Shown: positions 25,072 to 35,088 of the stretch, in pieces
Layout of the letters: each line of letters opens with the position of its first letter
Numbering within the stretch: the stretch's first letter is position 1
Assembly (NCBI RefSeq): GCF_004028635.1
Contig: NZ_RQJW01000003.1
Span: forward strand, 62,001 to 126,000
DNA from: Streptomyces cyaneus
GTDB lineage: Bacteria > Actinomycetota > Actinomycetes > Streptomycetales > Streptomycetaceae
DNA length: 64,000 bases
Reading direction: 5' to 3'
The notes under the pieces: generated by a model
The model's input: the letters and a program-made list of their open reading frames with translations, nothing else
Databases searched by the model: none
What the model was told of the DNA's origin: nothing
Translations under genes and position numbers: made by a program

Positions 25072-26072
25072 GCATCGGCACGACGCCCACGACCCCCGAG
25101 GCCGCTACGGCCCCCCGCCCGGACAGCGGACCCGACCCGGTCCCGGCCCTCACGGTCGAGAACCTGACCGTGCGCTTCTCCGGCCTGGTCGCCCTCGACG
25201 ACCTGTCCTTCACGGTCGCGCCGGGCACGATCCACGCGCTCATCGGCCCCAACGGCGCGGGCAAGTCGACCTGCTTCAACGTCATCTCGGGCGTCTACCG
25301 CGCCACCACCGGAGCCGTCCGGTACGCGGACAAGGACCTCACCCGCCTCGCACCGCACCGCATCGCTCAGCTCGGCGTGGCCCGCACCTTCCAGAACATC
25401 GTGCTCACCCACGGGACCGTCGCCGACAACCTCATGCTCGGCCGCCACCGGCTGACCCGGGCAGGCTTCACGGCGAGCGCGCTGCGGCTGCCCCATACGG
25501 TGCGCGAGCAGCGCCGCCACCGGGAGCGCGCGGCCGAGATCGCCGACTTCCTGGGCCTCGGCCCGGCGTTCGACAAGCCGGTCGGCGGGCTCGCGTACGG
25601 CGACCGCAAGCGGGTGGAGATGGCGCGTGCGCTCTGCATGGAGCCCAGACTGCTGCTGCTCGACGAGCCAGTCGCCGGCATGCACCCCACCGAGCGCTCG
25701 GCAATGGCCGAGACGATCGCCCGGGTGCGTGACGCCCTGAACATCTCGATCCTCATCGTCGAGCACGACATGGGGCTGATCATGCGGATCGCCGACTCGG
25801 TGACCGTGCTCGACTTCGGCCGCCTCATCGCGGACGGGCCGCCCGAGCGCATCCAGAACGACCCGGCGGTCATCAGCGCGTATCTCGGCACCCCGGTCCA
25901 GGACACCGAGCCGGAAGCGGAAGCCGAGCCGGAACCGGGAACTGCCGCGGACCCGGACACGGACACGGGCGCGGGCACGGGCACGGGCACGGGCACCGGC
26001 ACGGACACCGCCGAGGGCACCGCCCCGGACACCGCCCAGGACACCGAGCGCGACTCGGAGGAAGCATCATGA
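25068..26072 (+). CDS. livG: ABC transporter ATP-binding protein, LivG type
   Basis: 334 residues. Walker A GPNGAGKST (60-68), LivG-specific signature variant LAYGDRKRVEMARAL, Walker B LLLLDEPVAGM, H-loop VEHDMGL. The conserved domain ends at about 275 (AYLG); a 60-residue tail of Glu/Pro then Gly/Thr/Asp repeats follows, unusual for the family. Starts at ATGA overlapping livF and ends at ATGA overlapping livH, so translation is coupled throughout. Confidence 0.93.
   Translation: MSIGTTPTTPEAATAPRPDSGPDPVPALTVENLTVRFSGLVALDDLSFTVAPGTIHALIGPNGAGKSTCFNVISGVYRATTGAVRYADKDLTRLAPHRIAQLGVARTFQNIVLTHGTVADNLMLGRHRLTRAGFTASALRLPHTVREQRRHRERAAEIADFLGLGPAFDKPVGGLAYGDRKRVEMARALCMEPRLLLLDEPVAGMHPTERSAMAETIARVRDALNISILIVEHDMGLIMRIADSVTVLDFGRLIADGPPERIQNDPAVISAYLGTPVQDTEPEAEAEPEPGTAADPDTDTGAGTGTGTGTGTDTAEGTAPDTAQDTERDSEEAS
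25953..26008 (+). repeat. GGGCAC/GGACAC hexamer repeat in livG tail
   Basis: Simple-sequence tract of about nine hexamer units encoding an alternating Asp/Thr then Gly/Thr tail. It lies outside the ATPase fold and is likely length-variable between strains. Confidence 0.85.
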
Positions 26073-26959
26073 TCAAGCTCACCGAAACCGTCCTCAACGG
26101 CCTGGCACTCGGCTCCGTCTACGCGCTGATAGCCCTGGGCTTCGTCGTGATCTTCAAGGCGTCCGGCGTCATGAACTTCGCGCACGGCTCCCTGCTGCTC
26201 TTCGGCGGCTACGTCACGGCCCGCCTCCACGACGCCATCGGCTTCATCCCCGCCGTCCTCGTCGGCGCCGCGCTCGCCGCGGCCCTCGCCGGACTCGTCC
26301 AGTTGCTGGCCACACGCGGCCTGCGCGGCGCGGAGATCCACACGCTGACCATCCTCACCATCGGCGTGGACGTCCTGCTGAGCACCGAACTCAACCGGCA
26401 GGTCGGCGCCGACTACCTCACCATGGGCGACCCCTGGGGCGCCGATGTGACCCGGCTCGGCAGCATCACCGTCGCCGACGCCCGGATCGCGAGCATTGCC
26501 GTCGCGATCATCGTCATCGGCGCGTTCTTCGCCGCCTTCCGCTGGTCCCGCTGGGGCCTGTCCATGCGGTCCGCCGCCGCCGACCCGGAAGCCGCGGCGC
26601 TGATGGGGATACGGCTGGACCGCGTACGGCTCATCGCCTGGTGCGTCGCCGGGGCGCTGGCCGCGCTCGCCGCCGTGTTCCTCGCCGCGTTCCCCGCGCC
26701 GGGACTCGATCGTACGACCAGTCAGATCGCCCTCAGCGCCTTCCCCGCGGCGATCCTCGGCGGCATGGACTCGGCCGTCGGCGCACTCATCGGAAGTCTG
26801 GTGATCGGCCTGACCGCGGCGATGGCCGCCGGCTATCAGAACGAACTCAGCGTCCTGGGCGCCGGATTCTCCGATGTGGCCCCCTATCTCGTGATGGTGC
26901 TCGTGCTCCTGGTCCGGCCCACCGGTCTCTTCGGATCGAAGGAGTTGACCCGTGTCTGA
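26069..26959 (+). CDS. livH: ABC transporter permease, LivH type
   Basis: 296 residues, about eight hydrophobic helices. The opening VLNGLALGSVYALIALGFVVIFKASGVMNFAHGSLLLFGGY is diagnostic of LivH (NFAHG motif). The end DVAPYLVMVLVLLVRPTGLFG also matches. Forms the channel with LivM. Coupled to livG by ATGA and to livM by an 8-bp overlap. Confidence 0.95.
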   Translation: MIKLTETVLNGLALGSVYALIALGFVVIFKASGVMNFAHGSLLLFGGYVTARLHDAIGFIPAVLVGAALAAALAGLVQLLATRGLRGAEIHTLTILTIGVDVLLSTELNRQVGADYLTMGDPWGADVTRLGSITVADARIASIAVAIIVIGAFFAAFRWSRWGLSMRSAAADPEAAALMGIRLDRVRLIAWCVAGALAALAAVFLAAFPAPGLDRTTSQIALSAFPAAILGGMDSAVGALIGSLVIGLTAAMAAGYQNELSVLGAGFSDVAPYLVMVLVLLVRPTGLFGSKELTRV

Positions 26960-28226
26960 CACCCGCGACACCACTGGCTCCCCTGACACCACTGACACCG
27001 TCGACACCACTGGCACCGTCGACACCGTGGCGGCTCCCGCCCCCGCGCCCGCTGATTCCCCACCCGTCCAGGCTCGGTGGTCCGGCAGGCGCGCCCCCCG
27101 CGGGCGGCGCGCGGCCACTCTGACCGCCGGCGTAGTGCTCCTGCTCGCCCTCCCCTTCTACGTCACCTCGTTCTGGCTCCAGACGGGCCTGTTCGCGATG
27201 GCCGCCGTCATCGGCGCCATCGGGCTGAACCTGCTCTCCGGGACGACGGGACAGCTCTCCCTCGGCCACGCCTTCTTCCTCGCCGTCGGCGCGTACGGCT
27301 ATGTGTGGCTGGCGGCCGAGCCGTCCGGCACCGGTGCCGGCAGCCTGTACGGCCTCGGTCTCCCGCCGGTCCTCGCCTTCGTGCTTGCGATCGTGCTCGC
27401 CGGCGCGGCGGGCGGGCTGTTCAGCCCCATCTCCGGCCGGCTGCGCGGCATGTACCTGGGCATCGCCACCCTCGCCCTGGTCTTCCTCGGCCATCACATG
27501 ATGCTCAACGCCCCACATGTCACCGGCGGCTTCAACGGCCGTTCCGTACCGCCGCTGGACATCTTCGGCTTCTCCTTCACCGACACCTCCCCCGACGGGC
27601 TCGCCGTCCTCGGCGTCCCATTCGGCGGACTGGAGCGTCTGTGGTACGTCGGCCTGGCCCTGGTGGCCGTGGCCTGGCTCGCCGCCCGCAACATCCTGCG
27701 GGGACGCCCAGGCCGGGCCCTCGGCGCCGTACGCGACAGCGAGGTCGCCGCCGCCGTGATGGGAGTACATCTCACCCGCTACCGCGCCTCCGCGTTCATC
27801 GTCTCCTCGATGTACGCGGGTGCCGCCGGCGCCCTGCTGGCCCTGGTGTTCAAGCGCGTCGTCCCCGACCACTTCGGCCTGCTGCTGTCCATCGACTACC
27901 TCGCGATGATCGTCATCGGCGGCCTCGGCTCGGTAGGCGGCGCGGCCTGCGGCGCGGTCTTCGTCGCCCTGATCCCCCACCTGCTCACCAAGTACGCCGA
28001 CGACCTTCCCCTGCTCACCGCTCCCGGCACCACGGGATCCGGCGTGTCCCCGGGCGACGCGGCCCGCTACCTCTACGGCACCGCGATCGTCCTCGTTCTG
28101 ATCTTCGCCCCAGGCGGCCTGGCCGGACTGGCTCACAGACGGCCCCGCCGCAAGGGCGACGGCTCCCCCCGCACCCGGCGTTTCCCTCTCCGCACCCGCA
28201 CCGCCCCTAAGGAGCACACCCCGTGA
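26952..28226 (+). CDS. livM: ABC transporter permease, LivM type
   Basis: 424 residues, longer than usual because of a 40-residue Asp/Thr-rich N-terminus (DTTDTVDTTGTVDTV) before the first helix. The core has about ten helices and the LivM block IGLNLLSGTTGQLSLGHAFFLAVGAYGY, plus LAMIVIGGLGSVGGAACGAVFVALIP. GTG start overlapping livH by 8 bp. The stop overlaps the GTG of the binding-protein gene. Confidence 0.94.
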   Translation: MSDTRDTTGSPDTTDTVDTTGTVDTVAAPAPAPADSPPVQARWSGRRAPRGRRAATLTAGVVLLLALPFYVTSFWLQTGLFAMAAVIGAIGLNLLSGTTGQLSLGHAFFLAVGAYGYVWLAAEPSGTGAGSLYGLGLPPVLAFVLAIVLAGAAGGLFSPISGRLRGMYLGIATLALVFLGHHMMLNAPHVTGGFNGRSVPPLDIFGFSFTDTSPDGLAVLGVPFGGLERLWYVGLALVAVAWLAARNILRGRPGRALGAVRDSEVAAAVMGVHLTRYRASAFIVSSMYAGAAGALLALVFKRVVPDHFGLLLSIDYLAMIVIGGLGSVGGAACGAVFVALIPHLLTKYADDLPLLTAPGTTGSGVSPGDAARYLYGTAIVLVLIFAPGGLAGLAHRRPRRKGDGSPRTRRFPLRTRTAPKEHTP

Positions 28227-29476
28227 GAAGCACCCGACTTGCCCCGGCCGCAGCCGTCATCGCCGCACTCGCCCTGAGCGCCACGGCCTGCAGCACCAAG
28301 AGCGGTACCGACGCGAACGGCGCCGACAGCGACGGCGTCAAGACCGGCCCCGGAGTGACGGAGAAGACCATCACCCTGGGCGCGCTGACCGACCTCACCG
28401 GCCCGTACGCCTCGCTCGGCAAGAGCATCGTCAACGCCCAGCAGCTGTACGCCGACCAGCTCAACGCCTCCGGCGGCATCTGCGGCCGCACCGTCAAGAT
28501 CACCGTCAAGGACCACGGCTACGACGTCCAGAAGGCCGTGTCCGCGTTCACCGAGACCGAGCCGAACGTGGCCGCCGTGTCCCAGATGGTCGGCTCCCCG
28601 GTGGTGTCCTCGCTGTCGCAGGAACTCGAGTCCAAGCACCTGCTCACGTTCCCGATGGCGTGGGCCTCCACCCTGCTGGGCCGCGAATACGTCCAGGTGG
28701 TCGGATCCACCTACGACATCGACATGATCAACGGCGTCGACCACGTCGTCCGTACGGCCAAGTTGAAGGCGGGCGACAAGATCGGCCACGTCTACTTCGA
28801 GGGTGAGTACGGCGAGAACGCGCTCGCCGGTGCCGAGTACGCGGCGAAGAAGGCGAAGCTGAAGGTCGTCGGGCAGAAGATCAAGCCCACCGACCAGGAC
28901 CTGACCGCCCAGGTGACCGCGCTCAAGCAGGCCGGCGTCAAGGCGATCCTGATCAGCGCCGGTCCGCGTCAGACGGCCGCCCTGGTCGGCACCGCCGCCG
29001 CCGCGGGCTTCACCGTCCCGGTCCTGACCAGCTCGCCGGGCTTCGCCCCGCAGCTGATGGCGACCCCGGTCGGACCCGCCCTGGAGAAGATGCTCCAAGT
29101 GGTGAGCCCCGCCCCGGCGTTCGCCGACAACCCCGCCATGGAGAAGCTGGCCAAGGACTACAAGGCGAAGTACCCGAAGGACCTGCTCGACCCGGGTGTC
29201 GTCAGCGGCTGGAACGCGATCAGCGTCCTCGGCGAGGACCTCAAGGCGGCCTGCAAGGCGAAGGACCTGACCCGCGAGGGCATAGCGGCGGCGCACCGCA
29301 AGCAGGCCAAGCTCACGGTGCTCGGCGTGCCGCTGAACTTCTCGGACCGCACCAAGCCGGCGACGTACCAGTCCTTCATCCACAAGCCGTCGAAGACGGC
29401 CCCCGGCGGCCTCACGAACCTCGAACCGGCCCACGAGGTGCCCGCGGCGCGGACCTACACCCTGCCCAAGGGCTGA
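28223..29476 (+). CDS. HAAT-type ABC substrate-binding lipoprotein
   Basis: 417 residues. Signal peptide with lipobox LSATAC (Cys about 23) predicts a lipoprotein. The mature domain is a type I periplasmic-binding fold (Peripla_BP_6): ITLGALTDLTGPYASLGKSIVNAQQLYADQLNASGGICGRTVKIT. It captures the substrate for the LivFGHM transporter encoded just upstream (GTGA overlap with livM; AAGGAG upstream). Substrate class is amino acid, amide or similar small organic; the sequence does not decide. Last gene of the operon. Confidence 0.93.
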   Translation: MRSTRLAPAAAVIAALALSATACSTKSGTDANGADSDGVKTGPGVTEKTITLGALTDLTGPYASLGKSIVNAQQLYADQLNASGGICGRTVKITVKDHGYDVQKAVSAFTETEPNVAAVSQMVGSPVVSSLSQELESKHLLTFPMAWASTLLGREYVQVVGSTYDIDMINGVDHVVRTAKLKAGDKIGHVYFEGEYGENALAGAEYAAKKAKLKVVGQKIKPTDQDLTAQVTALKQAGVKAILISAGPRQTAALVGTAAAAGFTVPVLTSSPGFAPQLMATPVGPALEKMLQVVSPAPAFADNPAMEKLAKDYKAKYPKDLLDPGVVSGWNAISVLGEDLKAACKAKDLTREGIAAAHRKQAKLTVLGVPLNFSDRTKPATYQSFIHKPSKTAPGGLTNLEPAHEVPAARTYTLPKG

Positions 29477-29495
29477 GCCCGCCCCGCCCGAGGGC

Positions 29496-29850
29496 ACGAC
29501 CAAGGAACTGGAGACCGTCCGGGCCGAGCAGGAGGAACTCGTGGTCGCGGAGCGGGTGCTTGCCCGGCTGCACGCGGAGGCGGCTGCCGGGCAAGCCCGC
29601 GGGCCCGGCGGTGCTCCTCGGGCCACATCGGGAGAAGGGAATGGACGAGAAGGCTCTTCCCGAGCAGTACCGGAAGGCTTTCGACGTAGCCCGCTCGCCC
29701 GACGAGCCGCTCATGCCCCAGGGCGTGTGCCGACTGCTCGGGAACAGGGCACAGCCGCGATTCCGTGGCCTGGCGCAGCGCAAGGGCGCGAGGCCACGGA
29801 TCGAGCTGAAGAGCCTGGCTCACAGGCTTACGCGCTACCCGCGGTCCAAG
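29496..29850 (+). pseudogene. Second transposon-associated coiled-coil and winged-helix remnant
   Basis: Reads TKELETVRAEQEELVVAERVLARLHAEAAA, then after a phase change VLLGPHREKGMDEKALPEQYRKAFDVARSPDEPLMPQGVCRLLGNRAQPRF and further breaks. It has the same layout as the remnant at 14745-15205 (coiled coil, then a winged helix after a LP..Y...L..A segment). No transposase is left beside it. The rest of the 29477-30098 gap holds no other gene. Confidence 0.5.
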
Positions 29851-29983
29851 CCGCGGTGGCCTCTGCGCCGGGCCAGAAGGCAGCGGTGGCGGCGCTGGAA
29901 CGCGCTGTTCCTGGATACGTCGTGCTGCGTGCCGCCACCCGGCGGCGGCACTGACGCGGCCGGGGCGACAAGCGCGAACATCG

Positions 29984-30006
29984 CAAAAGTTTACGTTTGC
30001 ACTTTT
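29984..30006. promoter_or_regulatory. AT-rich nested inverted repeats upstream of the second binding-protein gene
   Basis: AAAAGT (29985-29990) and ACTTTT (30001-30006) are inverted; inside and overlapping, GCAAA (29984-29988) and TTTGC (29996-30000) form another dyad. The stretch stands out as a low-GC pocket about 95 bp before the ATG at 30099, as expected for a promoter/operator. A LacI-type recogniser would fit the GCAAA..TTTGC shape, but none is encoded nearby. Confidence 0.5.
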
Positions 30007-30098
30007 CCGGACTCCAATTGAGTTCTACCCTCATGTACAGATGGCGGGCGGACGGCCGGCCAGTCGACCACCGCCGCCTGTGACGAGCGGAGGCGGAG

Positions 30099-31346
30099 AT
30101 GAAAGCGTCGATACGGCGGTCCGCGATCTTCGCAAGCGCGGCTGCTCTTGTGATAGCCGTCTGCGGTACGACGGGCACTGCCCAGGCCGAGCCGGGTGAT
30201 GGTGAACTCCAGTTCGGCTACGTCCTGCCGGAGACGGGACAGCTGGCCTACCTCGGCCCACCCCAGATCGAGTCGTTGAAGTTCGCGATAGAGAAGATCA
30301 ATGACGCCGGCGGGGTCCTGGGCAAGTCCGTGCCGAATGCGGTCTCCAGTGACGAGGCGGGCCAGGAGGCCGTTGCCGCGCAGTCGGCGGACCGGGTCCT
30401 CGCGGCAGGCGTGGACGCGATCGTCGGCGCCGCGGCTTCCGGCATGTCGCTGGCGTTCATCGACCGGGTGACCGGAGCGGGTGTCGTTCAGTGTTCGGGG
30501 TCGAACACCGCTCCCACCTTCACCGACTACGAGGACGACGGCTTCTACTTCCGTACCGTCCCGAGCGACGCGTTGCAGGGACCCATCCTGGCGGATGTCG
30601 TCCGCGACGACGGCCACAACCGGGTCGCCCTGGTCGCACGGGCGGACGACTACGGGCGCGGCCTGATGGAGGCCACCCGCAAGTCGCTGGAGGAACGCGG
30701 TGCGACGGTGACGCTCGCCGAGACCTACGACCCGAAGGCGAGCAACTTCGACCAGGTCGTCCAGCAGGTGGAGAACTCCAGGCCGGACGCCGCCGTGGTG
30801 ATCGCCTTCGAGGAAGGCACCCAGATCCTGCAGGGCATGATCGAGTCCGGCCTCGGGCCCGACCGGATCGGCGTCTACGGCGCCGACGGACTGCGCAGCG
30901 AGGAACTGCCCTCGCTCGTCGCCCCGGGCCAGCCGGAGAGGCTCTCCGGCATGAAGGGGACAGCACCGGCATCGGCGTCGAACGAGCAGTACGTGAAGGA
31001 CCTCAAGGAATTCGCGCCGGACCTGAAGGAGCTGCAGTTCGCACCGCAGGTGTTCGACTGCGTGACGACGATCGCGCTCGCCGCGGAGAAGGCGGAGTCC
31101 GACGACCCCGGCGAGTACGTGAAGGAGATGAACGGGATCACCAAGGACGGCGAGAAGTGCAACTCGTTCGCCGCCTGCAAGGAGCTGCTCGCCGACGGCA
31201 GGGACATCGACTACGACGGTGTGAGCGGTCCGCTCGACTTCACCGACAAGGGCGAACCCGGCCAGGCGTCGATCGAGGTGTACGGCTACAACGACGAGGG
31301 ACAGTTGCAGACCCTGCGTACCGAGACCAGCAAGGCCGAGGAGTGA
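30099..31346 (+). CDS. HAAT-type ABC substrate-binding protein, second system
   Basis: 415 residues. Sec-type signal peptide (RRSAIFASAAALVIAVCGTTGTAQA). The hydrophobic core contains a Cys in AVCG, so lipoprotein processing is possible but the lipobox is poor. Peripla_BP_6 fold: FGYVLPETGQLAYLGPPQIESLKFAIEKIND, SADRVLAAGVDAIVGAAASGMSLAFIDRV. Its transporter genes lie downstream on the opposite strand, so it is transcribed convergently with them (37 bp between stops), which is unusual. GCGGAG precedes the ATG. Confidence 0.9.
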   Translation: MKASIRRSAIFASAAALVIAVCGTTGTAQAEPGDGELQFGYVLPETGQLAYLGPPQIESLKFAIEKINDAGGVLGKSVPNAVSSDEAGQEAVAAQSADRVLAAGVDAIVGAAASGMSLAFIDRVTGAGVVQCSGSNTAPTFTDYEDDGFYFRTVPSDALQGPILADVVRDDGHNRVALVARADDYGRGLMEATRKSLEERGATVTLAETYDPKASNFDQVVQQVENSRPDAAVVIAFEEGTQILQGMIESGLGPDRIGVYGADGLRSEELPSLVAPGQPERLSGMKGTAPASASNEQYVKDLKEFAPDLKELQFAPQVFDCVTTIALAAEKAESDDPGEYVKEMNGITKDGEKCNSFAACKELLADGRDIDYDGVSGPLDFTDKGEPGQASIEVYGYNDEGQLQTLRTETSKAEE

Positions 31347-31383
31347 CCGGGAGGACTGACAGGCAGGACCGAGGAATCGGTGG

Positions 31384-32124
<741 letters not shown>

Positions 32125-32126
32125 CG

Positions 32127-32988
<862 letters not shown>

Positions 32989-32999
<11 letters not shown>

Positions 33000-33981
33000 T
33001 GAGCAGCATCTCCTTCCGGCTGCCGAGGATGCCCTGTGGCCGGAACGCGACCAGCAGGATCAGGGCGACCCCGACCAGGGCGAAGCGCACCGCGCCGACC
33101 TCCGACGTGCTGATGAGGTCCGGCGAGATGTACTCGGCGTCGATGGCCTGGCGCAGCGCGCTGTCGAGGAAGCTGAGGACGAACCAGAACAGGATCGAGC
33201 CGACGACCGGCCCGAGGATCCGCCCTGCACCCCCGAGGATGAGCAGCGTGTACAGGAAGAACGTGACGCCCGGATCGTAGTTGTCCGGGTTCACGGACTG
33301 CACCTGGATCGCCTGCATCATGCCTGCGACCGCCCCGATGACGCCGCCGAGCACGAGGCTCTGCATCTTGTACGCGTAGACGTTCTTGCCGAGGCTGCGC
33401 GTGGCGTCCTCGTCATCACGGATCGACCGGATGACACGGCCCCAGGGGCTGTGGATCAGCAGGGCCAGCAGACCTCCGACCACGAGCACCAGCGCCCATC
33501 CGACGATCATCACCCAGAGGTCGCGGGAGCTGAACCTCACGAGCCACACGCCGTAGGTGCCGGGCTCGATGGGGCTGAGTTCGTAGAAGTCGTTCGCGAA
33601 TCTCTGCAGCCCGAACACCCCGCCGGTGACCGGCTCGGCCCAGCTGGATCGGTAGAACAGCCGTAGCGCCTCCCCCGCCGCGATCGTGGTGATCGCGAGG
33701 TAGTCGGCGCGCAGCCGCAGGGTGGGCAGGCCGAGGAGCAGGGCCAGCACGATCGCGCAGGCGATTCCGCCCAGGACGCCGAGCCACATCGGGCCGTCGT
33801 ACGTCGACACCGTGATGGCGAGTCCGTAACCGCCGACCAGCATGAATCCGACCTGTCCGAAGTTCAGCAGCCCCGTGTAACCGAAGTGCAGGTTCAGCCC
33901 CATCGCGGCGAGGGCGTAGGCGGCGGCGATGGGGCCGATTCCGGAGCGGAGTGCGTCGGAGACGATGGCCGAGAAGTCCAT
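32989..33981 (-). CDS. livM: ABC transporter permease, LivM type (second system)
   Basis: 330 residues with about eight helices. LivM core motif MGLNLHFGYTGLLNFGQVGFMLVGGYG near residue 28, LRLRADYLAITTIAAGEALRL, and the end VALILLVAFRPQGILG. ATG 33981 is supported by GAGGAG; the longer open frame upstream lies over livH. Partner of the LivH encoded just before it. Confidence 0.93.
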
Positions 33982-33991
33982 GGCGCGCTCC

Positions 33992-34987
33992 TCACCCGAC
34001 GCGTTCGGCCCGGCCGAGGATGCCCTGCGGCCGGACGAGGAGGACGAGGATGAGGACGAGCAGCGCCCAGGCGTACTGCAGGTCGACCGGGAACCACAGG
34101 GTGGACATCTGGGCGACGATGCCGACGACGAGGCTGCCGACCATCGCACCGTAGGCGGAGCCGAGGCCGCCGAGGATGACCCCCGCGAACATGAGCAGCA
34201 GGAGCTTGAAGCCCATGTCCCAGGTGACGATCTCCACCAGGCCGAAGAAGACCCCGCCGAGTGCGGCCAGTCCACCGGCCAGCATCCACACGAACAGCAC
34301 CACCCGCTGCACGTCGATGCCCGACGCCTCCGCGAGGTCACGGTTGGCAGAGACGGCCCGGACGGCCGTGCCGATCCGCGTCTTCTGCAGGAGCGCGGCG
34401 ATGCCGAGCAGCACCAGCACGGCGAGCAGGGTGACCGTGAGGTCCCGAGGGGTGATGCCGGCCGGGCCCAGGTCGATCGTGCTCTGGATGTCGTACTGCG
34501 CGTAGGAGGCGGGCCGGGTTCCGTACAGCACGAGTACGACGTGGCGCAGCAGCAGCGAGAGCCCGATGGTGACGATGAACATGTTGATCAGCCCGGTACC
34601 CCGAGCCCGCAGCGGGCGCCAGATGCCGCGATCGACCGCACCGCCCAGCAGGGCGCCGAAGACCACCGCGGCGAGGGCGGCGGGAATCAGGTGCCAGCCC
34701 GGGCCGGCGGCGGAGGCGTTGAGGAAGAACGCGAAGGTGGCGCCGATCGTGACGAACTCACCGTGCGCGAAGTTGATCAGGTGGATGGTGCCGAAGATCA
34801 GCGAGAGCCCGACCGATGTGATCGCGATGATCACTCCGAACTGGATACCGTCGATCAGCGCCTGCAGAGCGCGCGCGGCGAACGTGGGTCCGCGCGGGAC
34901 TTCCTCACCCTGCGCCCGCGCGGAGATCGCGGGCACCATTACGAGGGCCAGGGCGAGGGCCGGTACGAGCATCCGCTGATAGCGCAC
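33992..34987 (-). CDS. livH: ABC transporter permease, LivH type (second system)
   Basis: 331 residues. An extra N-terminal hydrophobic segment with a signal-peptide look (LVPALALALVMVPAISARAQG) precedes the LivH core LIDGIQFGVIIAITSVGLSLIFGTIHLINFAHGEFVTIGA. The NFAHG motif is present and the end reads LLVRPQGILG. GTG 34987 start; an ATG at 34972 is possible. First gene of the operon; the promoter is in the 101-bp gap before the AcoR-like gene stop. Confidence 0.92.
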   Translation of the reverse strand: MRYQRMLVPALALALVMVPAISARAQGEEVPRGPTFAARALQALIDGIQFGVIIAITSVGLSLIFGTIHLINFAHGEFVTIGATFAFFLNASAAGPGWHLIPAALAAVVFGALLGGAVDRGIWRPLRARGTGLINMFIVTIGLSLLLRHVVLVLYGTRPASYAQYDIQSTIDLGPAGITPRDLTVTLLAVLVLLGIAALLQKTRIGTAVRAVSANRDLAEASGIDVQRVVLFVWMLAGGLAALGGVFFGLVEIVTWDMGFKLLLLMFAGVILGGLGSAYGAMVGSLVVGIVAQMSTLWFPVDLQYAWALLVLILVLLVRPQGILGRAERVG

Positions 34988-35088
34988 GATGGTTCCGGTA
35001 CGTCACGAACGTCCCTTATGGGCTCAGTGTAAGCGCAGGTCGGGGCGGTGACACGGGCAGTGGGCCGGTGTGGGTGCCCGCGGAAAAC

